A DNA stretch of 38,435 nt, taken from NCBI RefSeq assembly GCF_003350345.1, contig NZ_QNVJ01000041.1:1-38435 (forward strand), in the 5' to 3' direction. Shown one piece after another: positions 31,415 to 38,435 of the stretch. Position 1 is the stretch's first letter. Each line of letters opens with the position of its first letter. The notes beneath the pieces are model-generated. The model saw only the letters and a list, made by a program, of their open reading frames with translations. It was not told the origin of the DNA and ran no database searches. The DNA comes from Alkalilacustris brevis (GTDB taxonomy: Bacteria > Pseudomonadota > Alphaproteobacteria > Rhodobacterales > Rhodobacteraceae). Made by a program: the position numbers and the translations under genes.

Positions 31415-32752
31415 ATGCAGGTCACCGAGACCCTGAAAGACGGCCTCAAGCGCGGCTACACCATCACGGTGACGGCGAATGAGCTTGACGCGAAGGTGAA
31501 CGAGAAGCTGGCCGAGGCGCAGCCCGAGGTTGAAATGAAGGGCTTTCGCAAGGGCAAGGTGCCTTTTGCCCTGCTCAAGCGGCAGTTCGGCCAGCGCCTG
31601 ATGGGCGAGGCGATGCAGGAAAGCATCGATGCCGCCATGCGCGAGCATTTCGAATCCAGTGGCGACCGCCCGGCGGGCGAGCCCAGCGTGAAGATGGAAA
31701 ACGAGGACTGGAAGGAAGGCGACGACCTGACCGTCTCGATGTCCTACGAGGCGCTGCCCGAAATCCCCGAGTTGGACCTCTCGGGCGTCAAGCTCGAGCG
31801 TCTGGCCGTGAAGGCCGATGACGCCGCCGTCGACGAGGCGCTGGAGAATCTGGCCAAAAGCGCGCAGAATTTCGAGGACAAGCCGAAAAAGGCCAAGGCC
31901 GAAGACGGCGACCAGGTGGTGCTCGACTTCGTCGGCAAGGTCGATGGCGAAGCCTTCGAGGGTGGCGCCGCCGAGGATTACCCGCTGGTGCTGGGCTCGG
32001 ATTCGTTCATCCCCGGTTTCGAGCAGCAGCTGGTCGGCGTGAAGGCGGGCGATGAAAAGGCTGTCACCGTCTCCTTCCCCGAGGAATACGGCGCCAAGCA
32101 TCTGGCCGGCAAGGAGGCCGTGTTCGATTGCACGGTCAAGGCGGTGAAGGCCCCCAAACCCGCCGAGATCAACGACGAACTCGCCAAGCAATATGGCGCC
32201 GAGGATCTGGACTCGCTCAAGGCCCAGATCCGCGAGCGGCTCGAGGCCGAGTATGGCCAGGCCGCGCGCGCCGTGCTCAAGCGCAAGCTGCTCGATGCGC
32301 TCGACGATCTGGTCTCGTTCGAGTTGCCGCCCAGCCTGGCCGAAGCCGAGGCCAAGCAGATCGCGCATCAGCTCTGGCACGACGAAAACCCCGAGGTCGA
32401 AGGCCACGACCACCCCGAGATCGAACCCACCGACGAGCATGTGAAACTGGCCGAGCGCCGGGTGCGCCTGGGGCTGCTGCTGGCCGAGATCGGCCGCAAG
32501 GCCGAGGTGGAGGTCACCGATCAGGAAATGACCCAGGCGGTGATGCAGCAGGCCCGTCAGTATCCGGGGCAGGAGCGCCAGTTCTTCGAGTTCATCCAGC
32601 AGAACCCGCAGATGCAGCAGCAACTGCGGGCGCCCATCTTCGAGGACAAGGTCGTCGATCACATCATCGGCCAGGTCGAAGTGACCGAGAAAGAGGTCAG
32701 CAAGGACGATCTGCAAAGGGCCATCGAGGCGATGGAGGACTCCCCTTCGTAA
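31415..32752 (+). CDS. tig: Trigger factor (ribosome-bound chaperone)
   Basis: Trigger factor (445 residues) binds the ribosome exit and folds new proteins. The ribosome-binding domain holds the signature [19 protein letters not shown] (about 33-51), close to the GFRxGKxP consensus. The FKBP-type peptidyl-prolyl isomerase domain runs from about 150 to 245 ([39 protein letters not shown]). The C-terminal domain is helical and charged. The length is usual. GAGGGA precedes the ATG at 31415. It is divergent from the GGT-like gene and ends in a terminator at 32781-32806. Confidence 0.96.
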   Translation: MQVTETLKDGLKRGYTITVTANELDAKVNEKLAEAQPEVEMKGFRKGKVPFALLKRQFGQRLMGEAMQESIDAAMREHFESSGDRPAGEPSVKMENEDWKEGDDLTVSMSYEALPEIPELDLSGVKLERLAVKADDAAVDEALENLAKSAQNFEDKPKKAKAEDGDQVVLDFVGKVDGEAFEGGAAEDYPLVLGSDSFIPGFEQQLVGVKAGDEKAVTVSFPEEYGAKHLAGKEAVFDCTVKAVKAPKPAEINDELAKQYGAEDLDSLKAQIRERLEAEYGQAARAVLKRKLLDALDDLVSFELPPSLAEAEAKQIAHQLWHDENPEVEGHDHPEIEPTDEHVKLAERRVRLGLLLAEIGRKAEVEVTDQEMTQAVMQQARQYPGQERQFFEFIQQNPQMQQQLRAPIFEDKVVDHIIGQVEVTEKEVSKDDLQRAIEAMEDSPS

Positions 32753-32780
32753 CCGCCGCCGATGACCGAAGACTGCAACA

Positions 32781-32806
32781 AGGGGCGCCAGCTTTGGCGC
32801 CCCTTT
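32781..32806 (+). terminator. Terminator of tig
   Basis: AGGGGCGCCA (32781-32790) and TGGCGCCCCT (32795-32804) pair perfectly around GCTT, with TTT at the end (32804-32806). It starts 28 bases after the tig stop. Confidence 0.85.
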
Positions 32807-32825
32807 CCCGTTGCCGGGAAATTAT

Positions 32826-32867
32826 TTGCGCCAGATCAAGGTTTATCTGCCCCCTTGCCCCTACACC
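32826..32867 (+). promoter_or_regulatory. FNR-type box and -10 element before usp
   Basis: TTGCGCCAGATCAA (32826-32839) fits the FNR pattern TTGAT-N4-ATCAA, with one half-site exact and the other TTGCG. TACACC at 32862-32867 is placed so that a start at 32874 puts the box centre at -41.5, the classic activating position. FnrL of Rhodobacter uses this motif under low oxygen. Confidence 0.72.
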
Positions 32868-32913
32868 TTTGCGCGTATCAGAATGTTGTACTGCGAACAG
32901 GAGGGAAAGTGAC

Positions 32914-33324
32914 ATGTACAAGCGAATCATCGTGGCCGTTGACATCAGCCACGGCAAACTGGGCAAGGAACTGCTCGACAAGGCGCTGAAGCTGCTCGAC
33001 GACGGAGGCGAGATCCGCCTGCTCCATGTCCTCGAAGAGATTCCCACCTATGTCGCCGCCGAAATGCCCCAGGACCTGAACGAACGCCGCGAGGCCGAAT
33101 CCCGCGTCGAGCTGAAGGCCATCGCGCATGGCGTGGAGGGCAACATCCAGGTCGAACTGCGCCGCGGCGCGGCCTCGGGCCAGATCCTGCAATGCGCCGA
33201 AGACAACGAGGCCGACCTGATCATGATCGCCTCGCACCGCCCCGGCCTGAGCGACTATTTCATCGGCTCGACCGCCGCGCGCGTGGTGCGCCATGCGCAA
33301 TGCTCGGTGCTGATCTCGCGCTGA
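32914..33324 (+). CDS. Universal stress protein, single Usp domain
   Basis: This 136-residue Usp starts MYKRIIVAVDISHGKLGKELLDKALKLLDDGGEIRLLHVLEE. Its nucleotide-binding end is DLIMIASHRPGLSDYFIGSTAARVVRHAQCSVLISR, with the GS-T/S motif of ATP-binding members. The usual GxxGxxxxxxxxxG spacing is slightly altered in the SHRPGLSD stretch. The length is typical for a one-domain UspA/UspF-type protein, which acts in the cytoplasm in stress or anaerobic survival. A ribosome-binding GGAGGG precedes the ATG. The FNR-type promoter upstream suggests induction when oxygen is low. It stands alone, and repeat copy 5 follows it. Confidence 0.92.
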   Translation: MYKRIIVAVDISHGKLGKELLDKALKLLDDGGEIRLLHVLEEIPTYVAAEMPQDLNERREAESRVELKAIAHGVEGNIQVELRRGAASGQILQCAEDNEADLIMIASHRPGLSDYFIGSTAARVVRHAQCSVLISR

Positions 33325-33452
33325 AACCGCGGGGCCCTGCGGGCGCGCCTTCCCCCGGTGCCGCGCCCGTTGCGGCCCCGGGGCACGCCACCGGCCACGG
33401 GCGCCAAAGCCCGCCGGCAAAGGGGGCAGCCGGAGGATGGTGCAAAGCCCCC

Positions 33453-33496
33453 TGCCCTTCACTGTGAAAAAAAATATCCGCGCCGCAGGCCCCCGC
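33453..33496 (+). repeat. Dispersed intergenic repeat, copy 5
   Basis: The core CCCTTCACTGTGAAAAAAAA, then TATCCGCGCCGCAGGCC, is nearly identical to copy 2. The interval 33325-33543 holds no gene besides this repeat. Confidence 0.75.
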
Positions 33497-33543
33497 CGGC
33501 AACAAGGCGCGCGGCCCGAAAGCGTGCGCGGCGGCCGCGGATG

Positions 33544-33846
33544 TCAGCGGATCACCACCTCATCGGCGCGCAGCATTCCCAGCACTTCGCGCGCGCGCTC
33601 GTCCAGCAGGTCGAGGTCGAGATAGCTGTCGGAAAGCCGCCGGGTGCGGTTTTCGATCTGGCCGAGTTCGGCGGCCAGCCGGTCGCGGGTTTCGGTCAGG
33701 CGGGCGATCTCGGCCTCGGTCTCGATACGCTGGAAGATGCCGTTATTGCCCTGCACCGCGGCAAAGGTGAAGTAACTGCCCAGCATGAAGGCCAGCATCA
33801 GGAAAAGGACAGGCCCCAGCGCGGGGCGCAAACGGTTCTGCTGCAT
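33544..33846 (-). CDS. FtsB/DivIC-like septum formation initiator
   Basis: This 100-residue protein has the FtsB layout: a short basic start (MQQNRLRPALG), one membrane helix (PVLFLMLAFMLGSYFTFAAV), GNNGIFQRIETE, and a coiled coil over residues 45-75 (AEIARLTETRDRLAAELGQIENRTRR). It ends LDLDLLDERAREVLGMLRADEVVIR, the typical tail. FtsB with FtsL and FtsQ recruits and activates the cell-division machine in the inner membrane. In many alphaproteobacteria this gene lies next to pyruvate dehydrogenase or eno, neither of which is here. It stands alone between repeat copy 5 and the rhomboid gene. Confidence 0.88.
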   Translation of the reverse strand: MQQNRLRPALGPVLFLMLAFMLGSYFTFAAVQGNNGIFQRIETEAEIARLTETRDRLAAELGQIENRTRRLSDSYLDLDLLDERAREVLGMLRADEVVIR

Positions 33847-34002
33847 GATCTGCCTCGCATTGCGCCTCTGGGCGCCTCTGGCGGGCGCGCTTCCCGGTCA
33901 GGATGCCACAGCCAGCGCCGCGCGTGAATCCCTGAAATCGCGCAACCGGCGCAATATGTGACGCATTGGCCATACCGGGGCGCGCGGCACGCCGCCGGAT
34001 GC

Positions 34003-34674
34003 CTACCGGAATTCGGCCGGCCCGCGGCGCGCCGGCGGGGTGACAAAGGCCGCCCAGGCCCAGCCCACGACAAAGCCGCCCAGATGCGCCTCCCAGGCCA
34101 GCAGCCCGGCCAGCGCCAGCCACAGCACCACATTGATCAGCGCCAGCCCCGCCAGCGACATCCAGAGCGGGCGCATGTCTGCACCCACGGCGCGCCGGTC
34201 GCGCCACTCCCAGTATTTCCAGGCGCCCAACAGGCCGAACACCGCGCCCGAGGCGCCCACCATCGGAATCTCCACCGGCCCCAGCACCGCAAAGCCCAGG
34301 CCCCCGCCGATCGCGCTGAGCGCATAAACGATGAGAAAGCCGCGTTGCCCCGCGCGCGCCACCACGATACCGCCCAGCGCCAGCACCGCGACCATGTTGC
34401 CGATCAGATGCAACAGGTTGCCGTGCACCATTGCGTAACTGAGAAACATCACCTCGCGCTGAAAGGGGTAAAGCCCCTCCCATCCGCGCAGCAGCCCCGA
34501 CCAGAAGGCCATGTGCGCCACCGCCCAGTTGCGCAGCCCGGTGGCCCCGATCAGCCCGCTGCCGGCCAGGGTGAAGATGATCTCGGGCAGGCAGGTCAGC
34601 CCAACCAGCCAGATCACGGCAGGGGTGTTGGGGCGGGTGCCCATCGGGCCGGGCGAAGCGAGGCGATTGCGCAT
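34003..34674 (-). CDS. Rhomboid family intramembrane serine protease
   Basis: This 223-residue protein has six hydrophobic helices. The rhomboid catalytic Ser lies in MVGASGAVFGLLGAWKYW (GxSG), and the His in AWEAHLGGFVVGWAW. The upstream motif HGNLLHLIGNMVAVLALG gives the His/Asn that shapes the oxyanion site. It cuts single-pass membrane proteins; the substrate is unknown. I use the ATG at 34674 (MRNRLASPG) for the GGGGG just before it, but an ATG at 34644 is also in frame and the spacing is short. It is on the same strand as the FtsB-like gene, about 155 bases away. Confidence 0.9.
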   Translation of the reverse strand: MRNRLASPGPMGTRPNTPAVIWLVGLTCLPEIIFTLAGSGLIGATGLRNWAVAHMAFWSGLLRGWEGLYPFQREVMFLSYAMVHGNLLHLIGNMVAVLALGGIVVARAGQRGFLIVYALSAIGGGLGFAVLGPVEIPMVGASGAVFGLLGAWKYWEWRDRRAVGADMRPLWMSLAGLALINVVLWLALAGLLAWEAHLGGFVVGWAWAAFVTPPARRGPAEFR

Positions 34675-35186
34675 CCGCCCCCAATGCCACCGCGCCGGGC
34701 GCGGGGCAAGTGGCAACCAAGCACCCGCGCGACCGCGCGAAAGCCCGCCTCGCGGGTGCACTGCGCATATCGGCGTCCACTCCGCCCCACAGGCGCCTGG
34801 TAGCAGCTTGATCCTTGTCGCGATTTTCGGAAATGGGACCGTGCCAGGGCCAACGCAACCTTGCAGTAGTCACGACACAGTATCGCGCATACTCCGCAAA
34901 ATCCTCAACGATTGCTGCCAGCAGCGGGCATTATCGCCGCGCGAGAAACAATCGAAAGCGCAGTTTGCGCCCCCGGGCATGTCCGCGCGGCGCGTTGCAG
35001 GCCCTGCAACAGGATTACCCGGAAAAGGTCGCAATTCTGCCAGCCTGCTGCCGTGGAACGGCCCCTTGATTGGTTTTGGTTCCCAAGCTGCGGTATAGAC
35101 GTAAAAAGGTGCTGCGCTCCGTCGGGCAAGGCCGGCACGACGGGTGGCACGGAACAAGGCATCAGGCAGAAGGCACAGCGCCGCGC
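34675..35186. other. Gene-free interval before the exopolysaccharide genes
   Basis: I see no coding sequence in these 512 bases. They hold an inverted repeat, GCACCCGCG (34721-34729) with CGCGGGTGC (34751-34759), near the divergent rhomboid start, and a promoter candidate at 35070-35099. The rest is unremarkable. Confidence 0.6.
35070..35099 (+). promoter_or_regulatory. Candidate promoter of the exopolysaccharide operon
   Basis: TTGGTT (35070-35075), an 18-base spacer and TATAGA (35094-35099) resemble a housekeeping promoter. A start near 35106 leaves a leader of about 80 bases before the ATPase gene. Confidence 0.6.
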
Positions 35187-36047
35187 ATGGCACCGACGCA
35201 GGACATTTATCTCGAGCATTTCAACCTGGCACAGCGCCCCTTTTCGCTGGTGCCGGACCCGGAGTTCCTGTTCTGGTCGCGCGCCCATCGCGGCGCCTAT
35301 GCGATGCTGGAATACGGGCTTGTCACCCGTGCCCCGATTACCCTGATCACCGGCGAGATCGGCGTGGGCAAGACCACGCTGCTGCATCATTTCCTCAACG
35401 GTCTGGCCGAGGATGTCTCGGTCGGCTTCATCGCCAATGCGCGGCGCGGCACCAGCGACCTGCTGCGCTGGGTGATGCCCACGCTTTCGCTCGAGGCGCC
35501 CGACAATGCCTCGGATGTGGTGCTGTTCGACAGGTTTCAGCATTACCTGATCCACGAATACGGCGAGGGGCGGCGCGTGCTGCTGGCGATCGACGAGGCG
35601 CAGAACCTCTCGCGCGAGGCGCTTGAGGAATTGCGGATGCTCACCAATATCAACGCCAACAAGGACGAGCTATTGCAGCTTGTCCTGGTTGGCCAGCCCG
35701 AGTTGCGCGACACCGTGCGCCGCCCCGACATGACCCAGTTCGCCCAGCGCGTGGCGGCGAACTACCATATTCCCGCAATGGATGCGCCCACCGTGCTGGG
35801 CTATATCGCGCACCGGCTGACCGTGGCCGGGGGCAAGCCCGACCTGTTCAGCCGCCAGGCCGCCGATCTGGTGCAGGAGGCCACCAATGGCGTGCCGCGT
35901 CTGGTCAACCAGCTGTGCGACCTGTCCATGACCTATGCCTTCTCTGCCGGGCAGCGCAGGGTGCGGCGCGCGACCGTGATGCAGGTGCTCGATGACGGGG
36001 TGTTCTTTGCCGGCGGGCTGAATCCGCACGCACCGGTGCCGCAATGA
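35187..36047 (+). CDS. ExeA/GspA-like AAA ATPase, exopolysaccharide-associated
   Basis: This 286-residue ATPase begins LEHFNLAQRPFSLVPDPEFLFWSRAHRGAYAMLEYGL, the opening of ExeA-like ATPases, including those found beside exosortase-type exopolysaccharide genes. Walker A is LITGEIGVGKTTLLHHFL and Walker B is RVLLAIDEAQNLSREALEELRML. LVLVGQPELRD and the AAA lid RLVNQLCDLSMTYA follow. No peptidoglycan-binding domain is attached. I use the ATG at 35187, where homology begins. It overlaps the Wzz-like gene by 4 bases. It probably helps assemble or regulate surface polysaccharide export; that is inferred from neighbours. Confidence 0.87.
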   Translation: MAPTQDIYLEHFNLAQRPFSLVPDPEFLFWSRAHRGAYAMLEYGLVTRAPITLITGEIGVGKTTLLHHFLNGLAEDVSVGFIANARRGTSDLLRWVMPTLSLEAPDNASDVVLFDRFQHYLIHEYGEGRRVLLAIDEAQNLSREALEELRMLTNINANKDELLQLVLVGQPELRDTVRRPDMTQFAQRVAANYHIPAMDAPTVLGYIAHRLTVAGGKPDLFSRQAADLVQEATNGVPRLVNQLCDLSMTYAFSAGQRRVRRATVMQVLDDGVFFAGGLNPHAPVPQ

Positions 36048-37357
36048 CCGGCACGCCGGGATATGCCCGCGACGTCCTGCGCCGCCGGCTTCCCGGTGCG
36101 GCACTGCTGGCGCTTGGCGTGCTTGCGCTGGCATTGGCGCTGGCGGTGCTCTGGCCGCCCGTCTACCGCGCCGAGGCAGTGCTGCTGGCGGCCCCGAATG
36201 ATGCGCCGGACGCGGCCACCGCCGCAGTCGAGACGCGCGAGGTCCGCACACAGATCACCATGATCGCGCAGCGGCTGATCACGCGCACCAGCCTGATCGA
36301 GGCCTCGCGCGATCTGGCGCTGCATGACGCGGCGCTGCATGACAGCGCGGCCATCGTGCAGGACATGCGCGCGCGCATCGCGCTCGATGTCGAGGGCGGC
36401 GGCGAATACGCGCTCACCGTGCGCCTGGGCTTCAGCGCGCCCAACCCGCGCGTGGCGGCCAATGTCGCCAATGCGCTGGCCGATGTGCTGATCCGCGAAA
36501 GCCTGGCCGCCCCCGACGCGCTGAGCCTGCAGCGACGCGACATCATCGAACGCGAGGCACGCCGCCACGACGCCGAGCTGGAACAACACAGCCTGCGGCT
36601 GGCCGAGTTCCGCGCAGCACATGTCGGAGCGCTGCCCGAGGCCCTGCCGCGCTTGCGCGCCGAAGCCGCCGCGATCAGCGCGGAACTGGCCGCCCTGCCA
36701 GTCGCGGCAGGCGGCGACGCGCCCTCGCCCGAAGCCGCCGCGTTGCGGGCGCGGCTGGACAACCTGCGCAGCGACATCGCTGCCGCCGAGGCCAACGCGG
36801 TGACGCTTGCGCGGCTCGCACGCGCGCGCGATGCGGCACAAAGCCGGTATCAGGCGGCCATGCACCGCTTTTCGGCGCTGCACCCCGCCCCGCCCGGCAC
36901 CGGCATCGGCAGCGGCAGTGGCAACCGCGAGGGCGAGGCCATCGACGCTGTGCTGCAGTTGACCCTGCTCGACCCGGCGCGCGCGCCGGAACGCCCCGAA
37001 ACACCCGATCGCGGGCTGATCGCCGCGGCGGGGCTGGGGCTGGGGCTGCTGGCGGGGCTGGGCTTCATCCTCGGGGCCGAGGCGCTGGACCAGACCGTGC
37101 GCACCCCGCGCGACGTCACCCGCCGGCTGGGGCAGGCACCGCTTGTCACCATTGCGCTGATGCCTGACCCCGCATCACAGGGCAGCCGCCAGTCCCGCCG
37201 CCAGATGCTTGCGCTGGTGGTGCCCGCCGGGCTGGTGATGGTGCTGTTCGGGGTGCATGTTCTTGTCGTGCCGCTCGATGTGCTGCTTGCGCGCGCGGTG
37301 GCGCTTCTGGGGCTCGAGCCGTTGCTGGACGGGCTGCACCGGGCCATCGCCGGATGA
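36044..37357 (+). CDS. Wzz-like chain-length or co-polymerase protein
   Basis: This 437-residue inner-membrane protein has a first helix at about 17-38 (GAALLALGVLALALALAVLW). A long periplasmic part follows, starting PPVYRAEAVLLAA, the Wzz-like opening. A coiled coil spans about 170-270 (RREARRHDAELEQHSLRLAEF to AEANAVTLARLARARDAAQSRY). The next helix is around 325-345, with a short cytosolic part (RTPRDVTRRLGQAPLVTIAL) typical of proteins that work with a CpsD kinase. Unusually, another hydrophobic segment follows (MLALVVPAGLVMVLFGVHVLVVPLDVLLA). It shares an ATGA with the ATPase gene before it. It probably sets polysaccharide length. Confidence 0.86.
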   Translation: MTGTPGYARDVLRRRLPGAALLALGVLALALALAVLWPPVYRAEAVLLAAPNDAPDAATAAVETREVRTQITMIAQRLITRTSLIEASRDLALHDAALHDSAAIVQDMRARIALDVEGGGEYALTVRLGFSAPNPRVAANVANALADVLIRESLAAPDALSLQRRDIIEREARRHDAELEQHSLRLAEFRAAHVGALPEALPRLRAEAAAISAELAALPVAAGGDAPSPEAAALRARLDNLRSDIAAAEANAVTLARLARARDAAQSRYQAAMHRFSALHPAPPGTGIGSGSGNREGEAIDAVLQLTLLDPARAPERPETPDRGLIAAAGLGLGLLAGLGFILGAEALDQTVRTPRDVTRRLGQAPLVTIALMPDPASQGSRQSRRQMLALVVPAGLVMVLFGVHVLVVPLDVLLARAVALLGLEPLLDGLHRAIAG

Positions 37358-37387
37358 GGCAGATTGCGCAATTCCGAAGGGAAAACC

Positions 37388-38227
37388 ATGCCTGACCGCA
37401 TTCAGACCGCCCTGGCCAAGGCCCGCGCCCGTCGCGCGGCGCTGGCCCGCGCGCGAGAGGGGGCAGGAAACGGCCCGCCCGGAGGGGCCGCGGCAGGCGG
37501 CACCGCGGCACCCGAAGGCCCTTCTCCCGAAACGGTGTGGGCCGCCCTGCCCGAGATACACCCGTCGCCCGAGCAACTCGCGCGCAGCCGCCTTCACCCC
37601 CGGCCCGGCAGCGAAGGGGCCGCCCCGTTCGATCAGTTGCGCGGCCAGATCCTGCGGCAGATGAGCCCCCAGGGCTGGCGGCGCGTGGCGATCACCTCAC
37701 CCGATTCCGGCTGCGGGAGCAGCACCGTGGCGGCCAATCTGGCGCTCAGCCTGGCGCGGCAGCCGGGCCAGCGCATCCTGCTGATCGAGGCCGACATGCA
37801 CCGCCCTGCGCTGGCGGGGATGCTGGGCCTGCGCACGCCGCCGCAATTCGCCCAGGCGCTGCGCGGCAGCGTGCCCCTGACAGGCCCGCTGCTTCGGCTG
37901 GGCGATAGCCTGTGCCTGGCGCTGAACGGCGCGCCGGAAAGCGACGCCTCAGACCTGTTGCAACGCGCCGACCTGGCCGCGACCCTGCAACGGCTGGAGG
38001 CGCTGCTTGCCCCGGATGTGGTGCTCTTCGATCTGCCGCCGATGCTTGCGGACAGCGACACGCTGGCCTTTCTCGACAAGGTGGATTGCGCGATTCTGGT
38101 GGCCGCGGCCGACGCCACCGCCTTGCCAGATCTGGAAGGCTGCGCCGAAGAACTGGCGCGCCACACCCATTCGCTGGGCGTGGTGTTGAACAAGCTGCGC
38201 CTGGGCGCGCCGGGATATTGGGCGTGA
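37388..38227 (+). CDS. CpsD/CapB-like protein with degenerate Walker A
   Basis: This 279-residue cytoplasmic protein resembles BY-kinases (CpsD/CapB/ExoP C-terminal part) and MinD-like ATPases. The N-terminal 60 residues are Ala/Gly/Pro-rich. Then ITSPDSGCGSSTVAANLALSLA fills the place of Walker A, but the canonical Gly-Lys-Ser/Thr reads Gly-Ser-Ser-Thr, so the P-loop lysine is missing. Walker A' is LLIEADMHRPALAGML (Glu for the usual first Asp) and Walker B is VVLFDLPPML. No tyrosine-rich C-terminal tail is present. It starts 30 bases after the Wzz-like gene. The IS-end-like repeat begins 27 bases after its stop, so the operon is cut there in this sequence. Confidence 0.84.
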   Translation: MPDRIQTALAKARARRAALARAREGAGNGPPGGAAAGGTAAPEGPSPETVWAALPEIHPSPEQLARSRLHPRPGSEGAAPFDQLRGQILRQMSPQGWRRVAITSPDSGCGSSTVAANLALSLARQPGQRILLIEADMHRPALAGMLGLRTPPQFAQALRGSVPLTGPLLRLGDSLCLALNGAPESDASDLLQRADLAATLQRLEALLAPDVVLFDLPPMLADSDTLAFLDKVDCAILVAAADATALPDLEGCAEELARHTHSLGVVLNKLRLGAPGYWA

Positions 38228-38254
38228 ACAAGGGATTGACAGCGATCATGAGAG

Positions 38255-38370
38255 CAGGCTGCTGAAAAAGTGTCGCGCCAATCCGTTTCCAAACTCGGCA
38301 CCGGGAAACTGTTCCACACCACGCCCGCCACAGGTTCCGCCCGGGCGACCAGCCCGGGCCGCGCCCGACC
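38255..38370 (-). mobile_element. IS-end-like repeat, right copy
   Basis: This is the inverted partner of 44-159; see there for the alignment. Its conserved terminus (CAGGCTGCTGAAAAAGT) faces into the window, 27 bases after the CpsD-like gene. In one frame of the minus strand it reads FFSSLLS and a stop. The last 65 bases of the window (38371-38435) show no match to the left end and no gene I can name. Confidence 0.6.
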
Positions 38371-38435
38371 TTCCCCCGGGAGGGCGCATTGCGACGTTGC
38401 AAATAGCACAACGGTTGGAGGGACCTGGCTGGCAT

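Noticed and set aside
31364-32716. Hydrophobic open frame of 450 codons opposite tig
   Set aside because: Trigger factor on the plus strand is certain. The antisense frame looks ordered only because of the charged codons it mirrors.
1-38435. CRISPR array, prophage or complete insertion sequence
   Set aside because: No regularly spaced repeats, phage genes or transposase body were found; only IS-end-like pieces lie at the edges.

Overview
This is a high-GC window with the gene content of an alphaproteobacterium in the Rhodobacteraceae/Rhodobacterales. Supporting signs are a circularly permuted two-piece tmRNA beside an alpha-type SspB, a TrgA-family membrane protein, an FNR-type box before a universal stress gene, AcuI, and a photolyase/cyclopropane-fatty-acid synthase pair like that in the Rhodobacter singlet-oxygen response. 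No rRNA, CRISPR array, phage block or complete transposon was seen.

Layout from left to right. (1) 44-159: an IS-end-like repeat whose inverted partner lies at 38255-38370, so both window edges sit in repeats. (2) 235-2171: an exported protein of unknown function and an M20 dipeptidase. (3) 2189-11961: a molybdo/tungsto-enzyme block. It holds a DUF2478 protein, fdhD, mobA, mobB and a moeA fused to an unknown N-terminal domain. Next come a TusA-like sulfur carrier and a divergent NAD-dependent formate dehydrogenase of the two-subunit Fdh1 type, with a fused NuoE/NuoF-like beta chain and an alpha chain. The first five genes make and insert the pterin cofactor that the dehydrogenase needs. (4) 12248-14581: a divergent ThiE-like protein, tRNA-Tyr, a SpoU-type rRNA methyltransferase and a YHS-domain protein. 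(5) 14582-15033: a gene-free region with two terminators, a candidate small RNA and a long palindrome. (6) 15034-16881: hisA-hisF-hisE on the minus strand. (7) 17076-18757: a small two-helix protein coupled to a sodium:solute symporter. (8) 19052-24831: ruvC-ruvA-ruvB, trgA, cfa and phr on the minus strand. (9) 25037-28046: a BCCT transporter and acuI. These suit uptake of betaine-type osmolytes or DMSP and detoxification of acryloyl-CoA. (10) 28211-29143: ssrA (tmRNA) and sspB, two partners of ribosome rescue. (11) 29346-34674: a gamma-glutamyltransferase-like protein, trigger factor, a universal stress protein under a probable FNR promoter, an FtsB-like protein and a rhomboid protease. (12) 35187-38227: the start of an exopolysaccharide operon (ExeA-like ATPase, Wzz-like protein, CpsD-like protein with a degenerate P-loop). 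It is followed directly by the right-hand IS-end-like repeat.

A dispersed intergenic repeat with a core near CCTTCACTGTGA-AAAATATCC-nCGCCGnAGGC occurs five times (6871, 12051, 18871, 26898, 33453). A 36-bp piece of one copy recurs inverted at 14926. The points most worth a second look are the MoeA fusion with its unknown ~300-residue domain, the coupled leader ORF and alternative hairpins between the two dehydrogenase genes, the LysR-like palindrome before that operon, the orphan terminator/small-RNA locus, the FNR promoter geometry and the P-loop lysine loss in the CpsD-like protein. Everything here comes from reading the sequence; no database search was run.
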